Below, piece by piece: positions 1 to 6,022 of a stretch of DNA of 36,022 nucleotides. The translations under genes and the position numbers were made by a program. The stretch lies in assembly GCA_937138495.1 (NCBI GenBank), contig CAKZPE010000017.1, positions 1 to 36,022 on the forward strand, written 5' to 3'. The stretch is from an uncultured Oceanospirillaceae bacterium (lineage in GTDB: Bacteria > Pseudomonadota > Gammaproteobacteria > Pseudomonadales > Balneatricaceae). The first letter of the stretch is position 1. Every line of letters starts with the position of its first letter. The notes beneath the pieces are model-generated. The model was not told where the DNA came from. It saw nothing but the letters and a program-made list of their open reading frames with translations, and did no database searches.

Positions 1-100
1 TGTAGCGCACATTCTCTCAACTGAAAATACAAGGCGGTATCCGGAGCGGCGATTCACAGCTTGCTGTGAGGGCTTCCGTCGCCACGCATCTGATTAAGAA

Positions 101-129
101 AACCCGCTACGCTGTCGCGGGCTTTTTTT
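101..129. terminator. probable bidirectional terminator
   Basis: A 5-bp GC stem (CCCGC at 103-107, GCGGG at 117-121) with a 9-base loop is followed on the plus strand by a run of seven T (123-129) and preceded by AAAA, so the reverse strand also ends in TTTT. It lies past the end of ppiC (minus strand) and would also end any plus-strand gene left of the window. No coding sequence is recognisable in 1-234. A second short inverted repeat (TCACAGC TT GCTGTGA, 54-69) lies just upstream. Confidence 0.55.
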
Positions 130-234
130 GACCTGAATAAAGTGGAGCTGTAATTTACAGTTTTGTTGTTAGGAGAGCCGTCGCGGGGGTATCAGGGGCT
201 GGAAAGGGTGTAGTTTACAGGCTTATACAGTCTG

Positions 235-510
235 TTAGTCCCTATAGAGGGTTTTTATAAGGTGGAAGCCGAACTTAGTTTTTACCGGACCATGCACTTT
301 CAGCACGGGTCTTTTAAAGACGACATCATCAAAAGCTTTTACCATTTTGCCTTTTCTGAATTCACCTAGGTCGCCGCCGCGTTTTCCTGATGGACAGATT
401 GAGTATTTCTTGGCTAACTTGGCAAAATCTTCACCTTTCTCAAGCTGTTTGAGGATCTTTTCTGCTTCGGGTTTTGTTTTAACAAGAATGTGTAACGCTG
501 CTGCTTTCAT
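235..510 (-). CDS. ppiC: parvulin-type peptidyl-prolyl cis-trans isomerase PpiC
   Basis: Encodes a 91-residue stand-alone parvulin, close to the usual 92-93 residues of PpiC. It has no signal peptide, so it acts in the cytoplasm on Xaa-Pro bonds. The fold signatures are visible: N-terminal AAALHILVK, the central [15 protein letters not shown] segment around residues 37-51, and the C-terminal [13 protein letters not shown] stretch with the conserved FGxH. The protein is lysine-rich, as is usual for this subfamily. It is a single-gene unit divergent from the acetyltransferase gene. The larger SurA at 20988-22292 carries two copies of the same domain. Confidence 0.93.
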   Translation of the reverse strand: MKAAALHILVKTKPEAEKILKQLEKGEDFAKLAKKYSICPSGKRGGDLGEFRKGKMVKAFDDVVFKRPVLKVHGPVKTKFGFHLIKTLYRD

Positions 511-544
511 TGTGGGTATTTATGATTCGCTAAAAGTAGCCGGT

Positions 545-573
545 ACTATAAGCGCTGTATCAGGTTCAGGTAA
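545..573 (-). promoter_or_regulatory. candidate sigma-70 promoter for ppiC
   Basis: On the minus strand, TTACCT (-35, plus positions 568-573) and TATAGT (-10, 545-550) are separated by 17 bases. The -10 matches five of six consensus bases and the -35 three of six. The expected start falls about 30 bases before the ppiC ATG. Found by eye only. Confidence 0.4.
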
Positions 574-578
574 AGGTT

Positions 579-1112
579 ATGAATGATTCTGTGTTGCTGG
601 TTGATCATGAGATAGTGCTGGATCCGCTGTTACTGAGTGATGCTGAGATATTGTGGGAGCTTATTCAGGCTAATCGTGAGTATTTGGGAAAGTATCTGGC
701 ATGGGTCAGTGAAGTGCGGGATGTTTCATCTACGGAGCGTTTTATTCGTCTGCGTGTCGATCCGGCAGGCATTGTGTCTGCGTGGTATAAGGTGTACGTG
801 GCAGATCAGCTATGCGGTATTTTCGGGGCTAAATCGATAGACGGTGGTGTTGCTGAGCTGGGGTGCTTTATCGCTGAGTGCTACCAGGGGCGTGGTATTA
901 TCAGCCGTTGTGTATCCGCTTTTTCAGAAAAGCTTACCAGGGATTATGATGTATCTGAGATTGAATGGTGTTGTCTTCCTCAAAATACGTCAAGTGTCAG
1001 GGTTGCAGAGCGGTTTGGTGCCGTGTTGCATTCAGTTGAAGCATTAAGAGTTGCAGGAAGCAGTGATAAACAGATATTAAATGTTTATCGCAAGACACTT
1101 TCCGGTATTTAA
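579..1112 (+). CDS. GNAT family N-acetyltransferase (RimJ/RimL-like)
   Basis: Encodes a 177-residue protein with the GNAT fold: an N-terminal LDPLLLSDAEILWELI segment typical of RimJ/RimL-like members, a beta-4 strand ELGCFIAE (about 93-100), and the acetyl-CoA pyrophosphate loop QGRGI (103-107) followed by a helix. It should transfer an acetyl group from acetyl-CoA to an amine. The acceptor (protein N-terminus, polyamine or antibiotic) cannot be read from the sequence. The C-terminal half contains the usual N..S..VAERFGA motif (residues 136-148). Its stop overlaps the stop of the convergent solute-binding gene by 4 bases. Confidence 0.85.
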   Translation: MNDSVLLVDHEIVLDPLLLSDAEILWELIQANREYLGKYLAWVSEVRDVSSTERFIRLRVDPAGIVSAWYKVYVADQLCGIFGAKSIDGGVAELGCFIAECYQGRGIISRCVSAFSEKLTRDYDVSEIEWCCLPQNTSSVRVAERFGAVLHSVEALRVAGSSDKQILNVYRKTLSGI

Positions 1113-1897
1113 TTGTGTGTATCGAGATATCCGTAATAACCAGGCATGCGGGTATGATAGATTCTATCCCGGCTTGCAGCGACCTGATTCCATATGGACT
1201 CAATGAGTTGAGGGTTTGCTTTGGCGAACTGGTGGCTAAAGATTAGGTAGTAGTGTTTTTCGGCCAGAGGAGTGAGTGTTTTTTCAATTTTCTTTACATG
1301 ATTCTTGTGCAGGTATGCATCAGCAATTGCTTCCTGATCGACGACTCCCTGAACACGGTTGGCCGAAAGCATTTCAAATAGCTGTGGTGTGCTGCGGCCT
1401 TCGATTACGTCAATACCTTTTTTCTTGATGTCAGCAACAATGGAGTAGTTTAGCTTGGCTGCAAGGCTGCTATATAGGTGTTCAAATTCAGAGCCGTTCC
1501 AGTTCAGTTGGCTGCCGACAGGTCGATACAGTACATATGAGAGTGTATCCATGCGTCTGGCTGAATCTATTTTGCCGTCTTTCATGGGATATACACCGAA
1601 TTCCTGCCGTGCTTCTTTGTAGGAAAATATAAAAGCGGCGTCCAGATCCCCCCGTTTTAAACTTTGTAGTACACGTTGTCCGGGCATACGTTGATATTCA
1701 ATTTTCAGGTTGAGCTTGTCTGAAACGTAATTGATAAGGTCTACAGATATGCCTGGTGGAGATGAAAGCTCTTCTCCTTTGCCGAGAAAGTAGGGAAAGG
1801 AGTCGACGTTATTGAAGCCAACGCGAAGCGTATTTTGTGCCGATGTGAGTATCGGGCACAATAAGCAGATCAGAAAGATGACTGTCTGTTTAAGCAT
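1109..1897 (-). CDS. periplasmic family 3 solute-binding protein (amino-acid ABC type)
   Basis: Encodes 262 residues starting with a clear Sec signal peptide (MLKQTVIFLICLLCPILTSA, cleavage near residue 20). The mature part shows the two-lobe SBP_bac_3 pattern: LRVGFNNVDSFPYF, PPGISVDLINYVSDKLNLKIEYQ, RGDLDAAFIFS and the return-lobe VVDQEAIADAYL. No permease or ATPase gene is adjacent, so it may be an orphan binding or sensory protein; many such solitary proteins occur in marine gammaproteobacteria. The ligand is unknown. The reading frame closes 4 bases inside the convergent acetyltransferase gene. The start ATG follows the SD-like AGAGGCAACA. Confidence 0.82.
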   Translation of the reverse strand: MLKQTVIFLICLLCPILTSAQNTLRVGFNNVDSFPYFLGKGEELSSPPGISVDLINYVSDKLNLKIEYQRMPGQRVLQSLKRGDLDAAFIFSYKEARQEFGVYPMKDGKIDSARRMDTLSYVLYRPVGSQLNWNGSEFEHLYSSLAAKLNYSIVADIKKKGIDVIEGRSTPQLFEMLSANRVQGVVDQEAIADAYLHKNHVKKIEKTLTPLAEKHYYLIFSHQFAKANPQLIESIWNQVAASRDRIYHTRMPGYYGYLDTHN

Positions 1898-2033
1898 TGT
1901 TGCCTCTGTCTGTTGAGAGGAGTTACTTAAACTCTATCCTTGAGGTATGAGCTTTTTATTACCGTTTGCGCTTTCTGCGCCTGAAGTATCCTATAACAGA
2001 TACCCTGATATATCTAATTGTTGAAATTTCCTT

Positions 2034-2062
2034 TTGACTCTGAACCCACTAGAGGCTTTAAG
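2034..2062 (+). promoter_or_regulatory. candidate sigma-70 promoter for dsbB-dsbA pair
   Basis: TTGACT (2034-2039, five of six -35 bases) and TTTAAG (2057-2062, four of six -10 bases) are 17 bases apart. The predicted start near 2069 leaves a leader of about 60 bases before the dsbB ATG chosen here. The rest of the 1898-2130 gap shows no gene. Confidence 0.45.
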
Positions 2063-2130
2063 ATAGCCATGAATTTTAATTTGCAGGTGTCAGTTCCTTT
2101 ATGCATCTGCACTTCAGAGTGGGAAGTTTA

Positions 2131-2565
2131 ATGTCTGTTACTGCTTTTAAATTGTCTGGGTGGTGGTACTTGCTACTGGCCTGGTTTTTAGCGCTGACAG
2201 CAACGCTCAGTGCTGTTTTTATTGGCGAAGTAATGGGGCAAATGCCGTGCACTCTTTGTTGGTATCAGCGTATCGCAATGTTTCCACTGGTGCTGGTATT
2301 AGGTATAGGCAGTTTCAGCTCAGATTTCAAATCTGTGATTTATGCATTGCCTCTGGCGCTGATCGGTGCTGTTTTTTCGCTGTATCATTCACTTACATAC
2401 CTCGGCATTGTGAGGGCTGCAATTGTGCCCTGCGGTTCAGGGACTTCATGCAGTGGAAGTTCTATGACAATACTCGGGGGATTGCCATTACCTTATCTGG
2501 CACTGGCCAGTTTTATTATGATTGTCGGTTTGCTTTGTTTAGTTATCAGGAAGAATAAGTCATGA
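2131..2565 (+). CDS. dsbB: disulfide bond formation protein B (DsbB family)
   Basis: An inner-membrane quinone-linked thiol oxidase that reoxidises a periplasmic DsbA-type partner. With the start at 2131 it has 144 residues, four hydrophobic segments (about 9-31, 47-62, 68-86, 116-136), the periplasmic redox pair CTLC (C40, C43) and the second pair C101/C107 (PCGSGTSCSG). The ATG at 2131 is preferred over an in-frame ATG at 2101 because GGGAAG sits just upstream and the hydrophobic helix then starts at the usual distance. The downstream dsbA-like gene overlaps it by 4 bases (ATGA), so the two are translationally coupled and probably form one oxidase system. Confidence 0.88.
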   Translation: MSVTAFKLSGWWYLLLAWFLALTATLSAVFIGEVMGQMPCTLCWYQRIAMFPLVLVLGIGSFSSDFKSVIYALPLALIGAVFSLYHSLTYLGIVRAAIVPCGSGTSCSGSSMTILGGLPLPYLALASFIMIVGLLCLVIRKNKS

Positions 2566-3200
2566 GTCGATCCCAAATAGTCGCTACCGTGTCAGTCGTA
2601 GTGTTAGCTATCTTTGTATTGGCAGGGTATCTGTGGCAGCAGAATCAGACGAATACTGCTAAAGCTGTGGTTGACAGTGCGGCGTTAGAGCGGACTTATT
2701 CGCCTTCGTTTGGCCCGGCTGATGCTAAAGTGACGATAGTCGAATTCTTTGATCCGGCGTGTGAGGCTTGTCGGGCATTTTATCCGTTTGTGAAGAGGAT
2801 TATGGCGGAATATCCTGAGGATGTCCGTCTGGTGCTTCGTTATACAACGTTTCATCAGGGCTCTGATGAAGTGGTTCGTCTTTTAGAAGCAGCCCGTAAG
2901 CAAGATCTTTTTGAGCCGGTATTGGAAGAGGTGCTCAGGAGGCAGTCAGACTGGGCTTCACATGGTAACCCTGATATCAGTAAGGCGTGGGCTGCTGCTG
3001 AGCTTGCCGGGTTAGATGTTACCCGGGCAGAGAAGGATGCTCAGGCAATTACAGTTACTTCTTTATTGCAGCAGGAAGCCACTGATGTAAAAACGATGCA
3101 GGTAGAAAAGACACCGACTTTCTTTGTAAACGGTAAAAGCCTGCCCAGTTTTGGTGCGCAGCAGTTGTATGATCTGGTCAGTGCCGAAGTGGGGCGTTAG
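2562..3200 (+). CDS. membrane-anchored DsbA-family thiol:disulfide oxidoreductase (CEAC active site)
   Basis: Encodes 212 residues: an uncleaved N-terminal membrane anchor or signal (about residues 7-24) followed by a thioredoxin fold of the DsbA/BdbD type. The active site is C67-E-A-C70 in EFFDPACEAC, and the cis-proline loop is EKTPTFFVNG (about 180-189). It probably oxidises, or less likely isomerises, cysteines in periplasmic proteins, with the overlapping DsbB as electron acceptor, as in BdbC/BdbD-type pairs. CEAC differs from the CPHC of classical DsbA and should shift the redox potential, so it may serve a special substrate set. A hairpin follows at 3211-3233. Confidence 0.85.
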   Translation: MSRSQIVATVSVVVLAIFVLAGYLWQQNQTNTAKAVVDSAALERTYSPSFGPADAKVTIVEFFDPACEACRAFYPFVKRIMAEYPEDVRLVLRYTTFHQGSDEVVRLLEAARKQDLFEPVLEEVLRRQSDWASHGNPDISKAWAAAELAGLDVTRAEKDAQAITVTSLLQQEATDVKTMQVEKTPTFFVNGKSLPSFGAQQLYDLVSAEVGR

Positions 3201-3545
3201 GTTCATCTTACTGCCGGATTCAGTATCCGGCAGCACTGTGATTATTGATCCGGTGCCGAAAGAATATGGTTATTTTCTAGCTAGTTTTGGTATCATAACG
3301 GCCTTTGATCGGGGCGGCAGTTTGCCGTCATATCCAGAGCATGTTCTTCCCTGTCGAGTATCGGCTGCGAACGAATTTTAAGCTGCTCCGGCCACTGTGT
3401 CTTTGCCTTCCCGTCACCAATCAGAATCTTATTATTACTGCTTTAGCACCGAAGCCTCTGTTCTCTGAACATGGGCTTCTGAGTATTTTCAGACAGTAAT
3501 AAGTAAACTTACAGCTTAAGCCAAATACAACGCAGGTATTTATTG
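3201..3545 (+). other. 345-base non-coding region, structured leader of purE
   Basis: No convincing gene is present. Three inverted repeats can be read. The first, at 3211-3233 (CTGCCGGAT / ATCCGGCAG, 9-bp stem, 5-base loop, no T-run), may end the dsb transcript. The second is a short 5-bp stem at 3315-3327 (CGGCA GTT TGCCG). The third, at 3451-3479, has outer stem GAAGCC / GGCTTC, a 2 by 2 internal loop and inner stem TGTTC TCT GAACA. The last two lie in what should be the 5' leader of purE. I found no PurR-like box and no riboswitch family that I recognise. A promoter could not be assigned with confidence. Confidence 0.5.
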
Positions 3546-4028
3546 ATGAGCAATGTGACAGTAAGCATCATTATGGGATCACAGTCCGACTGGCCGACCA
3601 TGGAGCTGGCTACTATACCCCTGAAAGAACTGGGGGTGGAATTTGAAACTCAGGTGGTTTCTGCTCACCGTACTCCGGACCGTTTGCATCAGTTTGCCAG
3701 CGAAGCGCATACCCGTGGTATTCAGGTTATTATTGCCGGTGCCGGCGGAGCTGCTCATCTTGCGGGTATGGCTGCAGCAATGACTCACTTACCTGTGATT
3801 GCTGTGCCGGTTGCCAGCAAGTATATGAAAGGTATGGATAGCCTGATGTCTATGGTTCAGATGCCAAAAGGTGTCGCAGTTGCGTGCCAGGCGATTGGTG
3901 AAGCTGGCGGTTATAATGCTGGCTTAATGGCCGCACAGATGCTGGCTTTACAGGATGAAGCGTTAAGCACGCGTTTGCAGGCATGGCGTAAGAATCAGAC
4001 TGACAGTGTGCCACTGGAGGTATGCTAA
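3546..4028 (+). CDS. purE: N5-carboxyaminoimidazole ribonucleotide mutase PurE
   Basis: Converts N5-CAIR to CAIR in de novo purine synthesis, in the cytoplasm. The 160-residue product matches class I Pur[13 protein letters not shown] (P-loop-like binding of the substrate phosphate), [10 protein letters not shown] with the catalytic histidine, and the [13 protein letters not shown] loop. The ATG at 3546 was chosen; a TTG one codon upstream is in frame, but AGG at 3534-3536 is well spaced for the ATG. The stop codon overlaps the purK start by one base (TAATG), so PurE and PurK, which act consecutively, are coupled. Confidence 0.96.
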   Translation: MSNVTVSIIMGSQSDWPTMELATIPLKELGVEFETQVVSAHRTPDRLHQFASEAHTRGIQVIIAGAGGAAHLAGMAAAMTHLPVIAVPVASKYMKGMDSLMSMVQMPKGVAVACQAIGEAGGYNAGLMAAQMLALQDEALSTRLQAWRKNQTDSVPLEVC

Positions 4029-5128
4029 TGCATATTGCAATCGTAGGTTGTGGGCAGCTGGCACGAATGATGGCGCTGGCTGGCTGGCCAATGGGTTATC
4101 GTTTTACCTTTCTGGCGGGTGAAGGCGAGAATACGACCTGTGTGCAGGGCTTGGGTGATATTGTTGATCTGGCAGTTGATATGAGCGGTGATGCGTTGTT
4201 TACTGCTCTGGGTAAACCTGACGTTGTGACTGTTGAGCGTGAGCACGTAGATACTGCGTTGCTGAAAACGCTGGTGCCACACTGTTCTGTGTATCCGCAG
4301 CCGGAAGCGATTGAGGTATGTCAGCACCGTGGTCGTGAAAAGACTTTTCTCAATAATCTTGGAATTCCAACAGCTAATTTCCGGGTTGCTAACAGCGCTG
4401 AAGAATTACAGGCTGCTGTTGATGAGATGGGCACACCGGTGCTGATTAAGTCCTGCGAAGAAGGCTATGATGGCCGTGGCCAGTGGCTGATTGAAAATCC
4501 TCAGCAACTGACTGATTTACTGAACAGCGATACTGTATTGCCAGAAGTAGTGATTGAAGGTTTTGTGAAATTTGAGCGGGAGGTTTCACTTGTTGCAGCC
4601 CGTTCACCAAACGGTGATATCAGTTGCTATCCATTGGCAGAGAATCATCACAGCGGAGGTATTCTGCTGAGTTCAATTGCACCTGCGCCTGACCTGACGG
4701 ATGAGATGACCGAGCAGGCGAAAGCCATTGCTGATGCCATCTTTAATAAAATGAACTATGTGGGTGTGCTGGCGATTGAGTTGTTTGTCAGCGACGGAAA
4801 GCTGGTTGTCAATGAATTGGCGCCACGGGTGCATAACAGTGGTCACTGGACTCAGATCGCGGGTATCTGCACGCAGTTTGAAAATCATATGCGGGCAATT
4901 ACATCTGTGGGTCTGGGAGTTACTGAGCCTGCGGGGCATTCTGCCATGGTGAATCTGTTGGGGTGTGATCCAACCGCAGAAATGGTGGATATGAGCAATG
5001 TACAGCTGCATAAGTACAATAAAAGCCTGCGTCCTAACCGTAAGGTTGGTCACCTGAATTTGCGTCATAACAGTCTTAATGAATTGCAGCAACAGGTTGA
5101 GAGCTTTAAGCAGGAACTTTACAGCTAA
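4028..5128 (+). CDS. purK: 5-(carboxyamino)imidazole ribonucleotide synthase PurK
   Basis: An ATP-grasp ligase that carboxylates aminoimidazole ribonucleotide with bicarbonate and ATP, giving the substrate of PurE. The protein has 366 residues: N-terminal IVGCGQLARMMALAG, ATP-grasp signatures VLIKSCEEGYDGRGQ (about 138-152) and EREVSLVAAR, and the metal and substrate site VNELAPRVHNSGHWT (about 261-275). The start at 4028 is preferred to an in-frame ATG at 4022 because GGAGG (4016-4020) is 7 bases from the former and only 1 base from the latter. A strong terminator follows. Confidence 0.96.
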   Translation: MHIAIVGCGQLARMMALAGWPMGYRFTFLAGEGENTTCVQGLGDIVDLAVDMSGDALFTALGKPDVVTVEREHVDTALLKTLVPHCSVYPQPEAIEVCQHRGREKTFLNNLGIPTANFRVANSAEELQAAVDEMGTPVLIKSCEEGYDGRGQWLIENPQQLTDLLNSDTVLPEVVIEGFVKFEREVSLVAARSPNGDISCYPLAENHHSGGILLSSIAPAPDLTDEMTEQAKAIADAIFNKMNYVGVLAIELFVSDGKLVVNELAPRVHNSGHWTQIAGICTQFENHMRAITSVGLGVTEPAGHSAMVNLLGCDPTAEMVDMSNVQLHKYNKSLRPNRKVGHLNLRHNSLNELQQQVESFKQELYS

Positions 5129-5154
5129 GAGTCTTGTTTATGTTTTACCAGAAG

Positions 5155-5187
5155 CCCGGTTGCTGACATCAGTAACCGGGTTTTTTG
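5155..5187 (+). terminator. rho-independent terminator of purEK
   Basis: An 11-bp stem containing one G-U pair (CCCGGTTGCTG at 5155-5165 with CAGTAACCGGG at 5170-5180) and a 4-base loop is followed directly by TTTTTT (5181-5186). It lies 26 bases past the purK stop. Confidence 0.92.
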
Positions 5188-5290
5188 TTATGGTATCTGT
5201 CAGAAAGTGGTAGCAGGCCTAAGCATTGGTCGCAGTGTTATAACTGTGAGTTATCTGGGATAGATTAGAAATGCCGTGCGTGAGGAGGGT

Positions 5291-5322
5291 GCCAGCTTCA
5301 GTGGGGGATTAGTGAAGCTGGC
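5291..5322 (-). other. 10-bp inverted repeat downstream of the CCGSC peptide gene
   Basis: GCCAGCTTCA (5291-5300) and TGAAGCTGGC (5313-5322) form a perfect 10-bp stem around a 12-base loop. It begins 29 bases past the stop of the minus-strand small peptide gene and may form the 3' end of that transcript. There is no T-run on either strand, so it is not a standard intrinsic terminator. It could instead be an RNA-stabilising end or a protein site. Confidence 0.4.
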
Positions 5323-5351
5323 AGGTATCATTCGCTTTGTATCTGAGCCGG

Positions 5352-5447
5352 TTACTCAGAATCGGTACCTTCAGTTTTAGTGCCCTCGGTTTCTTTTTCG
5401 GTTGGTTTCTCGTCATTTTGTCCATCGCAGGAACCACAGCAACCCAT
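5352..5447 (-). CDS. 31-residue CCGSC-motif acidic small protein
   Basis: A very short open frame: residues 1-9 are MGCCGSCDG, followed by a Lys/Glu/Thr-rich tail ending in EGTDSE. AGAGG lies 7 bases before the ATG, a good ribosome binding site. Three cysteines in a CCGSC cluster followed by a disordered acidic tail match a class of tiny CCGSC(S)-motif proteins that I recall from marine gammaproteobacteria; their function is not known to me. The cluster could hold a metal or be redox active. The gene lies on the same strand as, and downstream of, the tRNA and its repeats, so it may share their transcript. No signal peptide or membrane segment is visible. A shadow reading frame on the plus strand over the same bases shows no recognisable protein. 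Confidence 0.6.
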   Translation of the reverse strand: MGCCGSCDGQNDEKPTEKETEGTKTEGTDSE

Positions 5448-5610
5448 AATATACCTCTGTCTTTTTTAAACGATTCAGTGTTTCAAAATGTATCCTGCAG
5501 CTGGCCTGGGGTATTTGATATTCATCAATTCAGACCTGTGAGGCGGGTTTTAAGGTGCAGAAAGCTGTCAGGGAGGCTGGGTGTGAAATGCGGTGTATTT
5601 TTTGTGGCTG
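5448..5610. other. spacer between small peptide gene and tRNA repeats, no gene seen
   Basis: 163 bases without a convincing reading frame on either strand. On the minus strand, TTGAAA and an A-rich stretch (TTTAAAAAAG) precede the peptide gene's AGAGG, but the spacing is too short for a standard promoter. Whether the peptide has its own promoter or is read from the tRNA side is open. Confidence 0.4.
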
Positions 5611-5882
5611 ATAATTACAGTGAGAGTCGGATGCTAAGAATTTAATAAGATGATGGGCCTTCCGTGACTCGACCCCAAGACCTGTGGGGCTATTAAGAGT
5701 GAGTCGGCTGCTCAGAATTTAATAAGATGATGGGCCTTCCGTGACTCGATCCCAAGACCTTTGGGACTATTAAGAGTGAGTCGGGTGATAATAATTTAAT
5801 AAGATGGTGGGCCTTCCGGGACTCGACCCCATGACCTGTGGGCTAATAAGAGTGAGTCGGATGCTCTAAAGAAAATATGAGA
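5611..5882 (-). repeat. tandem array of decayed tRNA copies, period 77-78 bases
   Basis: Three full units, starting at 5647, 5724 and 5801 on the plus strand (exact steps of 77 and 77; the matching point in the intact tRNA is 78 further), plus a partial unit at about 5611-5646. Each full unit reproduces the intact neighbouring tRNA from the D-loop (TTAGAGCATCC in the best copy) through the T-arm and the acceptor 3' strand GGAAGGCCCA, followed by an AT-rich spacer (TCTTATTAAATT). All three replace the anticodon stem 3' half and variable region by the same new segment (ACTCTTA.TAG), so they descend from one altered copy. The 5' acceptor strand is missing. The CCA end survives only in the unit next to the tRNA and reads TCA in the other two. 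They cannot be working tRNAs. Confidence 0.88.
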
Positions 5883-5959
5883 TGGTGGGCCTTCCGGGAC
5901 TCGAACCCAGGACCTGCCGATTATGAGTCGGATGCTCTAACCAACTGAGCTAAAGGCCC
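5883..5959 (-). tRNA. tRNA with CAT anticodon, probably tRNA-Ile2 (lysidine type)
   Basis: A 77-base cloverleaf with encoded CCA. The acceptor pairs are GGGCCTT / AAGGCCC, the D-arm is GCTCAGTTGGTTAGAGC, the anticodon arm is CCGAC TCATAAT .. CGG with anticodon CAT, and the T-arm is CTGGG TTCGAGT CCCGG (one U-G pair). CAT could mean elongator Met, initiator Met or Ile2. Initiator is unlikely because position 1 pairs with 72. Ile2 is favoured because the acceptor stem has C4-G69 and C5-G68, which TilS uses to pick its substrate, and because in E. coli the Ile2 gene ileX also lies close to rpoD. The gene is followed downstream by its own degenerate copies. Confidence 0.93.
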
Positions 5960-5975
5960 CCACAAGAGGGTGCCC

Positions 5976-6003
5976 ATAATACCACAAGGTAAAATGGGCA
6001 CAA
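5976..6003 (-). promoter_or_regulatory. candidate promoter of the tRNA gene with GC-rich discriminator
   Basis: On the minus strand TTGTGC (-35, plus 5998-6003) and TATTAT (-10, 5976-5981; five of six bases) are 16 bases apart. The bases right after the -10 are GGGCACCC, a GC-rich discriminator as found at stringently controlled stable-RNA promoters. The start would fall about 10 bases before the mature tRNA. The whole promoter lies inside an 8-bp inverted repeat (GTGCCCAT 5970-5977, ATGGGCAC 5994-6001), which would form a hairpin in any read-through RNA from rpoD. Confidence 0.5.
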
Positions 6004-6022
6004 GAGTTTGATTTAACTACTT

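Noticed and set aside
1..234. 3' end of a gene at the left edge
   Set aside because: All three plus frames can be read for a short way, but none shows a recognisable C-terminus, so no partial gene is reported.
3151..3499. Short plus-strand frames in the purE leader
   Set aside because: Low-quality sequences of 64-76 residues without ribosome sites; the region is better explained as leader RNA.
5337..5645. 102-residue open frame on the plus strand over the small peptide and repeat region
   Set aside because: It has no recognisable domain or ribosome site, and it overlaps the better supported minus-strand peptide and the tRNA repeats.
5611..5882. CRISPR-like array
   Set aside because: Units are 77 bases, nearly identical throughout with no unique spacers, and clearly match the adjacent tRNA; no cas gene is present.
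5611..5961. Integration site of a mobile element beside a tRNA
   Set aside because: Repeated tRNA 3' ends are typical of att sites, but no integrase, phage or island gene lies between the copies, and the period equals about one tRNA length.
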